A stretch of 59,829 nucleotides of DNA from Flavobacteriaceae bacterium. Its GTDB lineage: Bacteria > Bacteroidota > Bacteroidia > Flavobacteriales > Flavobacteriaceae. The notes below the pieces were generated by a model, which did not search any database, was not told the DNA's origin, and saw nothing but the letters and a program-made list of their open reading frames with translations. Location: the NCBI GenBank assembly GCA_025800395.1, contig JAOXRU010000067.1, forward strand, positions 1 to 59,829, written 5' to 3'. Below, piece after piece: positions 52,351 through 59,829 of this stretch (position 1 is its first letter; each line of letters starts with the position of its first letter). The position numbers and the translations under genes are program-made.

Positions 52351-54267
52351 ATGATGAGTAATAGCAAAATTGCATACCAACCACCAGGCCAATTTGAAGA
52401 AACACGCTTCGAGAAAATTCACAATATAAGATTTGCCCACGCCCATGAGGCTTCGGTAGCCGTTGCTGCCGAAATGGCTGCCCTTATTCGCAGCAAAGCA
52501 GCAAACAACCAAAGCTGTGTACTAGGACTTGCCACAGGTTCGTCTCCCATAAAGGTGTACGAAGAATTGGTGCGCTTGCACCGAGAAGAAGACCTTAGCT
52601 TTGCAAATGTGATTAGCTTTAATTTGGATGAATATTTTCCTATGGAGAAACAAAACATTCAAAGTTATCATTACTTTATGCACCAGCATTTGTTTGATCA
52701 TATCGATATATTGCCCGAGAACATTCATATACCCGATGGGACCATAGATACCGAGCAGGTACATCAGTATTGCATCGATTATGATATGAAAATAAAAGAA
52801 GCAGGCGGATTGGATTTCCAATTGCTTGGAATAGGACGTACAGGACATATCGGATTTAACGAACCAGGTTCGCATCGCAATAGTGGTACCCGTAGCATTA
52901 CCTTAGATCATCTTACCAGAGTAGATGCCGCAGACGATTTTCAGGGAATCGAAAATGTTCCCAAACGCGCCATTACTATGGGCATTTCTAGTATACATCA
53001 GGCCAAGCGTATCGTACTATTGGCCTGGGGAGAACACAAGGCGAGTATCGTAAAAGAAACCATAGAAGGAAATATCACCGCCAAGGTACCAGCCACCTAT
53101 CTGCAAGAACATCACAACACCACCTTTGTGCTAGACCATACGGCCTCTTCTGAGCTTACGCGAAACAAAACCCCTTGGTTGGTAGGACCATGTGTATGGA
53201 CAGAAGCCCTAAAACAAAAGGCTATCATTTGGCTGTGTAAGAAGACCCAAAAATCCGTGCTTCGACTCACAGACAAAGACTACAACAACAATGGGATGTC
53301 TGGGCTTTTGGCCCACGACCAAAATGCCTACGATCTCAATATTCAATTGTTCAATCGCCTACAGCGTACCATTAGCGGTTGGCCAGGAGGCAAACCCAAG
53401 GCCGACGATAGCAATAGACCAGAGCGCGCAACACCTGCTCAAAAAAGGGTCATTATTTTTAGTCCACATCCCGACGACGATGTCATCTCTATGGGGGGGA
53501 CCTTCGATAGATTGGTAGAACAAGGACACCAAGTACATGTGGTGTATCAAACCTCGGGAAATATAGCCGTATCCGACCAAGAGGCATTGAAGTTTGCAGA
53601 AGTAGCCCTTAGCTTTTCCCCAGACAACAAAGAATTACAAGAGGTGGTAGGCTTGTTGAAAAACAAAGGCACCAACCAATTGGATACCAAAGAAGTATTG
53701 CGTATCAAAGCAGATATAAGACGCAAAGAATCCTTTGCCGCTACCAGATATCTGGGATTGCCCGATGCACAAGTACACTTCTTGGATTTGCCGTTTTATG
53801 AAACAGGCACCGTAAAGAAAAACAATCTGTCAGACAAAGATTTGCAGATCATGACAGATATTATTCTAAAAGTACGACCGCATCAAATATATGCCGCTGG
53901 AGATCTCAACGATCCCCATGGTACGCACAAAGTATGCCTCGATGCCTTATTTGCCGTATTGCAAAACATCAAAAGTCTACCGTTTATGAAAGACTGTTGG
54001 GTGTGGTTGTATCGCGGCGCTTGGCAAGAGTGGGAAACACACGAGATAGATATGGCCGTGCCTATGAGCCCCGATCAGGTGCTGCGAAAACGACATGCGA
54101 TATTTTATCACCAATCCCAAAAAGATCGGGTGATGTTTCAAGGAGACGATGCTAGAGAGTTTTGGGTAAGAGCAGAAGATCGCAATCGTATAAATGCCCA
54201 AAATTACAACCAATTGGGATTGGCCGATTATGCGGCTATAGAAGCGTTTAAACGATATTATTTTTGA
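52351..54267 (+). CDS. nagB: Glucosamine-6-phosphate deaminase fused to a PIG-L deacetylase domain
   Basis: 638 residues, cytoplasmic. Residues 1-330 are NagB-like: GLATGSSPIKVYEELV, VISFNLDEYFPM and the catalytic GIGRTGHIGFNEPG (His166, Glu171). The usual Asp two before the His is Thr, as I recall for the Bacteroidota form. Residues about 365-638 are a PIG-L/LmbE domain with the zinc motif SPHPDDD (371-377) and the partner His in DPHGTHKVC. NagB converts glucosamine 6-phosphate to fructose 6-phosphate and ammonia. The PIG-L part may remove the acetyl group beforehand, since no nagA is present here; that is inference. This fused form is widespread in the phylum. Confidence 0.92.
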   Translation: MMSNSKIAYQPPGQFEETRFEKIHNIRFAHAHEASVAVAAEMAALIRSKAANNQSCVLGLATGSSPIKVYEELVRLHREEDLSFANVISFNLDEYFPMEKQNIQSYHYFMHQHLFDHIDILPENIHIPDGTIDTEQVHQYCIDYDMKIKEAGGLDFQLLGIGRTGHIGFNEPGSHRNSGTRSITLDHLTRVDAADDFQGIENVPKRAITMGISSIHQAKRIVLLAWGEHKASIVKETIEGNITAKVPATYLQEHHNTTFVLDHTASSELTRNKTPWLVGPCVWTEALKQKAIIWLCKKTQKSVLRLTDKDYNNNGMSGLLAHDQNAYDLNIQLFNRLQRTISGWPGGKPKADDSNRPERATPAQKRVIIFSPHPDDDVISMGGTFDRLVEQGHQVHVVYQTSGNIAVSDQEALKFAEVALSFSPDNKELQEVVGLLKNKGTNQLDTKEVLRIKADIRRKESFAATRYLGLPDAQVHFLDLPFYETGTVKKNNLSDKDLQIMTDIILKVRPHQIYAAGDLNDPHGTHKVCLDALFAVLQNIKSLPFMKDCWVWLYRGAWQEWETHEIDMAVPMSPDQVLRKRHAIFYHQSQKDRVMFQGDDAREFWVRAEDRNRINAQNYNQLGLADYAAIEAFKRYYF

Positions 54268-54411
54268 TCGATAAACCATATGGTACAGCACAAAACAAGT
54301 TCAAATAATTGGGCAGATGTTTTTTTTTAAACCAAGCTACCAAGGAGCAATAGGAAAAAGATGAAATGTATAGAAAAATATAGGAGATCCTATCAGGGGA
54401 TCTCTAAAAAG

Positions 54412-56469
54412 ATGCACACCAATATCAAGAAGAAGTTTCCCCTTTGGTCTATCCAGCTTCAGCTCATGCTGTTGCTGGTTGGATCAGCCAATGCACAATC
54501 CAACAGTGGCATTCTCAATTTGGTTCCTTGGCCACAAGAAGTAAGGACTAAAAATCAAGGCAGATTGTATGTAGATGAAAATTTTACGATACAACTGCAA
54601 AACCAGGTGATGTCTCCTCGCATAAAATTGGCAACTACCAAATTTTTGAGAAGATTGGCAGGGCGCACGGGCATATTTATTGATAATGGCTTTGCCCAAT
54701 TGGCAACAACACTTCCAAATGCCCAAATGGAAATAAATTACGATAGGCAAGGACGCTTAGAGCTATTTGAAGACGAATCCTATACCTTGGAAATCAACAG
54801 CCAAAAGATACGACTAGAAGCAAGTACCGATATTGGCATCGTGCGCGGTATCGAAACCTTGCTGCAATTGTTGCATCGAGAAGAAGACCGCTTTTATTTC
54901 CCTAGCCACCAAATAGAAGATGCCCCGCGTTTTCCATGGCGGGGATTGATGATAGATGTGAGTCGTCATTTTTATCCAGTTCAAGTGCTCAAACGCAATT
55001 TGGATGCCATGGCAGCATTTAAAATGAATGTCTTTCACTGGCATTTGACAGATGATCAAGGATTTAGAGTAGATATACATTCCAGGCCAAAATTTAGAGA
55101 ATTAGCATCAGATGGGCAATATTATACCCAAGAGCAAATAAGAGAAGTAGTGGCCTATGCATCGGATTTGGGAATTCGGGTAGTACCAGAGATCGATATA
55201 CCAGGCCATGCTACTTCTTGGCTCGTTGCTTATCCAGAAATGGCAAGTAAAGATACCATCTATACGCTAGAACGATTTGCTGGTATTTTTGATCCTACTC
55301 TAAATCCTATAAAACCGATTACTTATGAAATCCTAAAAGATGTAATTGATGAGTTGGTTCCCTTGTTTCCCGATAAATACTTCCATATAGGAGGGGACGA
55401 AAACGAAGGCAAACACTGGAATGAGAATAAAGAGATCCAACGCTTTATGAAAAAAAACAACATCAAAGACAATCATGAAATGCAAGCCTATTTCAATCTC
55501 AAAGTATTGAAAATGTTGCAAAATCACAACAAGATCATGATGGGTTGGGATGAAATCATGGTACCTTCTTTGCCCAAAGATGTCGTCATTCATTCTTGGC
55601 GAGGCATAGAAAACATGGAAAAAGCAGCGCAGTCGGGTTACAAAACCATACTTTCCAAAGGCTATTATATCGATTTGATGCACAGTATGCAAAAGCATTA
55701 CCAAAACGATCCTATGGGGGATAAACATAGCGTACTGAGTGAAGAAGAAAAGAAAAATATTTTGGGAGGAGAGGCTACGATGTGGAGTGAATTGGTGACC
55801 CCACAGACGATAGATTCTCGAATTTGGCCACGTACCGCTGCCATAGCCGAACGCTTGTGGTCGGCAAAAGAAATAGATGACTATTTAAATATGCGTCATA
55901 GACTAGAACCCAACAACCAATATTTGGAGGAATTGGGTATTACCCATATTCGAAATAGAGATGTGATTTTGCGAAATGTAACAGCATATCAAGACATTAC
56001 ATCGCTCATCACCCTTAGCAAAGTGTGCGAACCATTAAAAGCCTATACCCGCAACAAAGGCGGAATAGAATACAAATCCTTCTCACCCTTTGCACGCTTT
56101 GTAGATGCCTGCAATGTAGATGCTATAGATGCTATAGGATTTAATACTGCCGCAAAGGCATATTCGAAATCCAAAAAAGATACGGATAAGCAAAAGCTAT
56201 TGCAGTATTTGCAACTATGGCAAGAAAACAATTTGCGAATGCAGCAATTGGAAGTCACCAATATGCTAAAACCCTTGTTGCCGCTTTCTGCTAATTTGGC
56301 AAAGACAGCCTTGCTGCTGCAAAAGCAGTTGCAAAACAATACTATAAGCAATAAGGAAAAGAAAGATTTGCAGCAATTGTTGCAAACCCTAAAAATGGCA
56401 GTAGATGATATAGAATTGGCATGTCTGCCTGGTTTGGAAATGTTGGCAAACCAATTGAAAACCAATTAA
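54412..56469 (+). CDS. GH20 beta-N-acetylhexosaminidase
   Basis: 685 residues from the ATG at 54412. The open frame begins at 54361, but the later start gives a normal signal peptide (hydrophobic core then SANAQ). A GH20b-type N-terminal domain (about 30-150) precedes the TIM barrel, with FPWRGLMIDVSRHFYPV, FHWHLTDDQGFRVD and the catalytic Asp329-Glu330 in HIGGDENEGKHW. The barrel ends with WPRTAAIAERLWS. It removes terminal beta-linked GlcNAc or GalNAc in the periplasm or at the surface. It follows the NagB fusion and shares its pathway. Confidence 0.94.
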   Translation: MHTNIKKKFPLWSIQLQLMLLLVGSANAQSNSGILNLVPWPQEVRTKNQGRLYVDENFTIQLQNQVMSPRIKLATTKFLRRLAGRTGIFIDNGFAQLATTLPNAQMEINYDRQGRLELFEDESYTLEINSQKIRLEASTDIGIVRGIETLLQLLHREEDRFYFPSHQIEDAPRFPWRGLMIDVSRHFYPVQVLKRNLDAMAAFKMNVFHWHLTDDQGFRVDIHSRPKFRELASDGQYYTQEQIREVVAYASDLGIRVVPEIDIPGHATSWLVAYPEMASKDTIYTLERFAGIFDPTLNPIKPITYEILKDVIDELVPLFPDKYFHIGGDENEGKHWNENKEIQRFMKKNNIKDNHEMQAYFNLKVLKMLQNHNKIMMGWDEIMVPSLPKDVVIHSWRGIENMEKAAQSGYKTILSKGYYIDLMHSMQKHYQNDPMGDKHSVLSEEEKKNILGGEATMWSELVTPQTIDSRIWPRTAAIAERLWSAKEIDDYLNMRHRLEPNNQYLEELGITHIRNRDVILRNVTAYQDITSLITLSKVCEPLKAYTRNKGGIEYKSFSPFARFVDACNVDAIDAIGFNTAAKAYSKSKKDTDKQKLLQYLQLWQENNLRMQQLEVTNMLKPLLPLSANLAKTALLLQKQLQNNTISNKEKKDLQQLLQTLKMAVDDIELACLPGLEMLANQLKTN

Positions 56470-56499
56470 AAACCAATGATATCATAGCTATTTTAAAAT

Positions 56500-56521
56500 G
56501 CCCTTAAAAGAAAAAAAGGGC
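56500..56521 (+). terminator. Weak hairpin after GH20
   Basis: GCCCTT (56500-56505) pairs with AAGGGC (56516-56521) around an A-rich loop, followed by TATTTATTT. It is short, so termination would be partial at best. Confidence 0.35.
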
Positions 56522-56582
56522 TATTTATTTGGGTAGTTTTAAACTAGAAATGTTAGGACACATTAAATATAGATGTTTTGCC

Positions 56583-57434
56583 ATGTCACGAACTGTTTCC
56601 CTTCTGTTGATTTTTTGTATTTGCTGGCTGTGGCAATGCAAACCTACTATAGAAAGCAGCGATTTTGGTCCTATAGGATCATTTACATCAGGTATAGAAG
56701 GTCCGGCCGTAGATGCTACTGGAAACCTCTATGCGGTAAACTATAAAGAAGAAGGTACCATAGGAAAAATAGCCCCAGACGGTAGCGCACAGCTTTATAT
56801 CCGATTGCCCGATGGAAGTATCGCCAATGGCATACGCTTCGACCAAGAAGGGAAAATGTATATTGCAGACTATACCAAGCATATAATTTGGGTAAAACCT
56901 AGTGCAGATAGCCCCATAGAAGTATATGCTAGTCACCAGTCTATGCACCAACCCAACGATCTTACCATAGTTTCCAATGGCGATATCTATTGTAGCGATC
57001 CGGATTGGAAAAACAATAGTGGACAACTGTGGTTGGTGCGCCAAGGAAATTGCATGGTATTGGAAACCAATATGGGAACTACCAATGGAGTAGAAGGAAG
57101 TCCTGATGGCCAATATTTGTATGTAAACGAATCTGTGCAACGCCATATCTGGCGATACAAAATACTGCCCAATGGCCGACTAACCGACAAAACACTATGG
57201 CACCATTTTGAAGACTATGGCTTAGATGGCATGCGCTGCGATGCAAATGGCAACTTATATGTAAGCAGATATGGTAAGGGCACTGTAGTGGTACTGCGTC
57301 CCAATGGTGAATTTTTGAAGGAGTATACACTTGCCGGCAAGAAGCCGACCAATATCAGTTTTGATCCTACGAAATCTCGCTGTATATACATAACCATGGC
57401 AGACAGAGGTGGTGTAGAGAAAATAGCGCTATAG
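56583..57434 (+). CDS. SMP-30/gluconolactonase-like lipoprotein
   Basis: 283 residues from the ATG at 56583. Upstream in-frame starts exist (ATG 56550, TTG 56529), but the later one places the lipobox Cys at 19 (CICWLWQCK). The mature part is a six-bladed propeller of the SMP-30/LRE/NHL type: GIEGPAVDATGNLYAVNYKEEGTIGKI, GIRFDQEGKMYIADY, HQPNDLTIVSNGDIYCSDP and GTTNGVEGSPDGQYLYVNES. Conserved Asn/Asp of the metal site are in QPNDLT and DGMRCDANGNLYV. It probably hydrolyses a sugar lactone. The next gene encodes an aldose dehydrogenase that would make such a lactone. Confidence 0.85.
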   Translation: MSRTVSLLLIFCICWLWQCKPTIESSDFGPIGSFTSGIEGPAVDATGNLYAVNYKEEGTIGKIAPDGSAQLYIRLPDGSIANGIRFDQEGKMYIADYTKHIIWVKPSADSPIEVYASHQSMHQPNDLTIVSNGDIYCSDPDWKNNSGQLWLVRQGNCMVLETNMGTTNGVEGSPDGQYLYVNESVQRHIWRYKILPNGRLTDKTLWHHFEDYGLDGMRCDANGNLYVSRYGKGTVVVLRPNGEFLKEYTLAGKKPTNISFDPTKSRCIYITMADRGGVEKIAL

Positions 57435-57577
57435 TCTTATAAACATACAAACGATGTGCAACTTTACCTTATAAAGCTCCGAACTTGTCTACTAGAGATT
57501 GTTTTGTTTAATAAATTGAATTAATATTGGAAACAAAATCTCGATTTTCTTATATTTATAGGCAAACAAGACTAAAC

Positions 57578-58702
57578 ATGAAACCACAATATCTCTCTTT
57601 CGTCTTTCTTATTTTAGCAACTTTTTCTACTTGTGCCCAACAGCAGGAATCCAAAATAAAGGCCCAGCCGCCCACTACACCAAAGTATGCACTGCAGCAA
57701 GTAGTGTCAGGTATAGAAATACCTTGGGGAATGGCATTTTTACCCGACGGCGCCATGCTGGTTACCGAAAAAAAAGGAAAACTATTACATATAAAAAATG
57801 GTAAAAAGACCGAAATAAAAGGATTGCCCAAAATAGAGAATATTGGGCAAGGTGGTTTGTTGGATATCGTTTTACATCCGCACTATAAAAGCAATCGATG
57901 GATATATTTTACTTACGTATCCAAAGGATCTATACAAAAAGGGGTAAATACCACCCTAATGCGGGCAAAATTTAGAGATATGAAGCTCAGTCATCAGGAA
58001 GTGCTATACAAAGCCATGCCCAATAGTCCCAAAGCATATCATTTTGGATCACGTATCTTATTCGACAAAAAAGGCTACCTCTATTTTAGTATAGGAGATA
58101 GGGGAGATAGAGACAAAAATCCACAAGATCTTAGCAAAGATGGGGGCAAGATATATCGATTGCACGCCGATGGTCGTATCCCAGAAGACAATCCCTTTCG
58201 ACATGATTCCGATACCAAAGACGCCATTTATAGCTATGGCCATCGCAATCCGCAAGGCTTGTGCCTACATCCGCAAACTGGTAAAATTTGGAGTCACGAA
58301 CACGGACCAAGAGGCGGAGACGAAATCAATATTATCAAAAAAGGAAAGAACTATGGATGGCCCAGAATCACCTATGGTATCAATTATAGTGGCACTATTA
58401 TTACCGAGCATGTAAGTATGCCAGGTATGGAACAACCCTTGTTTTATTGGACCCCTTCCATAGCACCCAGTGGCATGACCTTTGTAAGTTCTTCCAAATA
58501 TCCCGATTGGAAGAACGATTTGCTAGTAGGCTCCCTGGCTTTTAAATATTTAGAACGATTGATTATAAAAGACAACCAGGTAATTGCCCGCCAAAAGTTA
58601 TTCGAACACAAAGGACGTTTGCGCAATGTGGTGCAAGCCCCAGATGGTTATGTGTACGTAGCAATAGAGCAGGAAGGGATATTTAAAATAGTGAAGAAAT
58701 AA
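57578..58702 (+). CDS. PQQ-type soluble aldose dehydrogenase lipoprotein
   Basis: 374 residues from the ATG at 57578; an upstream non-ATG start in frame at 57527 is less likely. A lipoprotein signal ends at Cys20 (TFSTCAQQ). The propeller has the GSDH family motifs: GIEIPWGMAFLPDGAMLVTEKKGKL, GQGGLLDIVLHPHYK, YSYGHRNPQGL (the catalytic-type His) and WSHEHGPRGGDEINI with GKNYGWP. It resembles Yli-type PQQ-dependent aldose dehydrogenases, which oxidise the C1 of hexoses or disaccharides to lactones in the periplasm. No PQQ synthesis genes are in the window. Confidence 0.9.
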   Translation: MKPQYLSFVFLILATFSTCAQQQESKIKAQPPTTPKYALQQVVSGIEIPWGMAFLPDGAMLVTEKKGKLLHIKNGKKTEIKGLPKIENIGQGGLLDIVLHPHYKSNRWIYFTYVSKGSIQKGVNTTLMRAKFRDMKLSHQEVLYKAMPNSPKAYHFGSRILFDKKGYLYFSIGDRGDRDKNPQDLSKDGGKIYRLHADGRIPEDNPFRHDSDTKDAIYSYGHRNPQGLCLHPQTGKIWSHEHGPRGGDEINIIKKGKNYGWPRITYGINYSGTIITEHVSMPGMEQPLFYWTPSIAPSGMTFVSSSKYPDWKNDLLVGSLAFKYLERLIIKDNQVIARQKLFEHKGRLRNVVQAPDGYVYVAIEQEGIFKIVKK

Positions 58703-58780
58703 GCGCGTTTATTTTATCATAATGCTACTACTGGCATGCCCCTCCTTCGCCAAAGCTGCGGAGGGTCGGGCTGTACGTTT

Positions 58781-58945
58781 GTAGTTTTTGCCCTATACAC
58801 CAGCTTTACAAATACCATTTCTGGTTTTTAAAAATAGGTGATTTATCAGGGTAATTTTAAGCCAGAAATGGTATAAGCCTGCGGTGGCTCCCTGTCGTCC
58901 GCCTCCTCGGCCAAGTGCAGCTAGGTGTCTAGGGCAAAAAGCTAC
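58781..58945. repeat. Nested imperfect inverted repeat between convergent genes
   Basis: An outer pair, 58781-58805 with 58919-58945, matches over about 24 bases with two small insertions and one mismatch. An inner perfect 13-bp pair, ATACCATTTCTGG at 58812-58824 with its complement at 58862-58874, is nested inside. The right arm carries an extra GC-rich stretch (58875-58918). The whole lies in the gap of about 280 bases between the dehydrogenase and the leftward glycosylase gene. It could be a terminator or a small MITE-like element. Confidence 0.6.
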
Positions 58946-58984
58946 CACTGCCATCCCTCATGCAAAACAGCAATAAAAATAGCA

Positions 58985-59557
58985 TTAATGCCTTAGCAAC
59001 AAATCTATTCTTTCCTGTAAAGCTGGCACTACAGCATTTTTAAACCATTTGTTTTTGGCTTGCCATATATTATTTCTTGGCGAAGGATGTGGCAACACAA
59101 AGTAGGAGGGTAGAAATTCTTCAAAATGCATTACTTTATTGGTAAGGGTTTTGTGCTTGCCTTTTGGTAAATAGTACTTTTGGGCATAAGCACCAATCAA
59201 TAAAGTAAGTTGTATATTGGGCATATGATTCCATAGCTTTTGGTGCCATTGGGGCGCACAAATTTTAGAAGGTGGTAAATCACCTGTTTTCCCTGTTCCT
59301 GGATAACAAAATCCCATTGGAACTATAGTAATTTGTGTGGTATCATAAAATAGGGCTTTATCTATACCCATCCAGTTTCTAAGGTTTTCGCCGCTTTTAT
59401 CGTCCCAAGGTACACCGCTTTCGTGTACCACCCGCCCAGGAGCCTGCCCAATAATCGCTATTTTGCTAGTAGCGCTGCCAGTAACTACCGGTCTTGGTCC
59501 AAAAGGTAAATCTTCGCATAGGGTACAATTAGAAATAGCTTCCAATAAAGTTTTCAT
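58985..59557 (-). CDS. Uracil-DNA glycosylase family protein
   Basis: 190 residues. Motif 1 is IIGQAPGRVVHESGVPWDDKSGENLRNWMGI (residues about 34-64), with the GxAPG loop of UDG-superfamily families 4 and 5 and their relatives. Motif 2 is LPHPSPRN near residue 155, where the His and Ser contact the flipped base. A Cys pair (NCTLCEDL) lies near the start, but the four-Cys iron-sulphur cluster of family 4 is not complete. It probably removes uracil or a related base from DNA. It stands alone and converges on the dehydrogenase gene. Confidence 0.85.
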   Translation of the reverse strand: MKTLLEAISNCTLCEDLPFGPRPVVTGSATSKIAIIGQAPGRVVHESGVPWDDKSGENLRNWMGIDKALFYDTTQITIVPMGFCYPGTGKTGDLPPSKICAPQWHQKLWNHMPNIQLTLLIGAYAQKYYLPKGKHKTLTNKVMHFEEFLPSYFVLPHPSPRNNIWQAKNKWFKNAVVPALQERIDLLLRH

Positions 59558-59829
59558 GCTACCAATATAGAGATAATAAGGCTTTGGTTACAAAATTTAA
59601 TTGCAAGGCCAACCATTTGCGACATAACTAAAATTTATTATATATTTAGCAAAAATGCGCTTAACCATATAAGAGATAAGCACCAATTAATAACTAACGT
59701 GAGTTCGATATAAATTATCTTCACAGAAGCCTTATAAATAGTGAGATTTGGATTAAAAAGGCGCAGGTTAACCCCTTAATTCAAGGCTTTTTGGGACAAA
59801 GATTGCTGTTTATAAGGCTTTCTATAGAT
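59558..59829. other. AT-rich end of the window, no gene seen
   Basis: 272 bases upstream of the glycosylase gene. It should include that gene's promoter, though no clear -7 box was found. An inverted repeat, AGCCTTATAAA at 59728-59738 and TTTATAAGGCT at 59809-59819, lies near the edge. It may be the end of an element that continues outside the window. Confidence 0.4.

Overview
The window reads as the chromosome of a low-GC member of the Bacteroidota, most likely class Flavobacteriia. The signs are two SusC/SusD outer-membrane uptake pairs, a PorD-type (DUF4835) type IX secretion accessory protein, the Bacteroidota-type RNA polymerase omega subunit, a split 5'-nucleotidase, a SatD/DUF3307 pair, lipoprotein signals typical of the phylum, and candidate promoters of the TTTG / TAnnTTTG type. 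No rRNA, tRNA or CRISPR array was seen.

Region 1 (1-23.5 kb) is mostly housekeeping. A leftward ribD-HAD-transporter-yigZ group is followed by rightward GNAT-prmC-ligA. Then come the leftward SatD/DUF3307 pair and the split 5'-nucleotidase. A long rightward run follows: DUF6913, dapA, bamD, omega, coaBC, porD, recN, fabI, a glycosyltransferase, a YbbR protein, coaE and an RprXY-like two-component system. It ends at a strong bidirectional terminator near 23.47 kb.

Region 2 (23.5-43.4 kb) is a carbohydrate locus. A leftward SusC/SusD pair faces a rightward operon: AraC and GntR regulators, aldose 1-epimerase, a YgjK-like GH63 alpha-glucosidase lipoprotein, a 1009-residue kinase / M23 / class III aminotransferase fusion, a GH2 beta-galactosidase lipoprotein, an SSS sugar symporter, galK and galT. 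The fusion resembles hydroxylysine kinase joined to a phospho-lyase. The whole set matches, step by step, what would be needed to take apart glucosyl(alpha1-2)galactosyl-hydroxylysine, the glycan unit of collagen. I propose this as the most interesting system in the window. It is an inference from gene content, not a demonstrated pathway.

Region 3 (43.4-45.6 kb) is a scar of mobile DNA. It holds a REP-associated tyrosine transposase whose two halves are in swapped order, an array of 18-bp REP repeats read in frame as a hexapeptide repeat, an orphan protein whose stop codon lies inside a REP palindrome, and about 740 bases with no recognisable gene.

Region 4 (45.6-58.7 kb) is a second carbohydrate locus. 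A leftward LytS/LytTR two-component system is divergent from SusC/SusD, then a NagB-PIG-L fusion, a GH20 beta-N-acetylhexosaminidase, an SMP-30-like lactonase and a PQQ-type aldose dehydrogenase. It fits use of N-acetylglucosamine-containing glycans, plus a periplasmic aldose-oxidation pair. The window ends with a nested inverted repeat, a uracil-DNA glycosylase-like gene and an uncharacterised AT-rich end.
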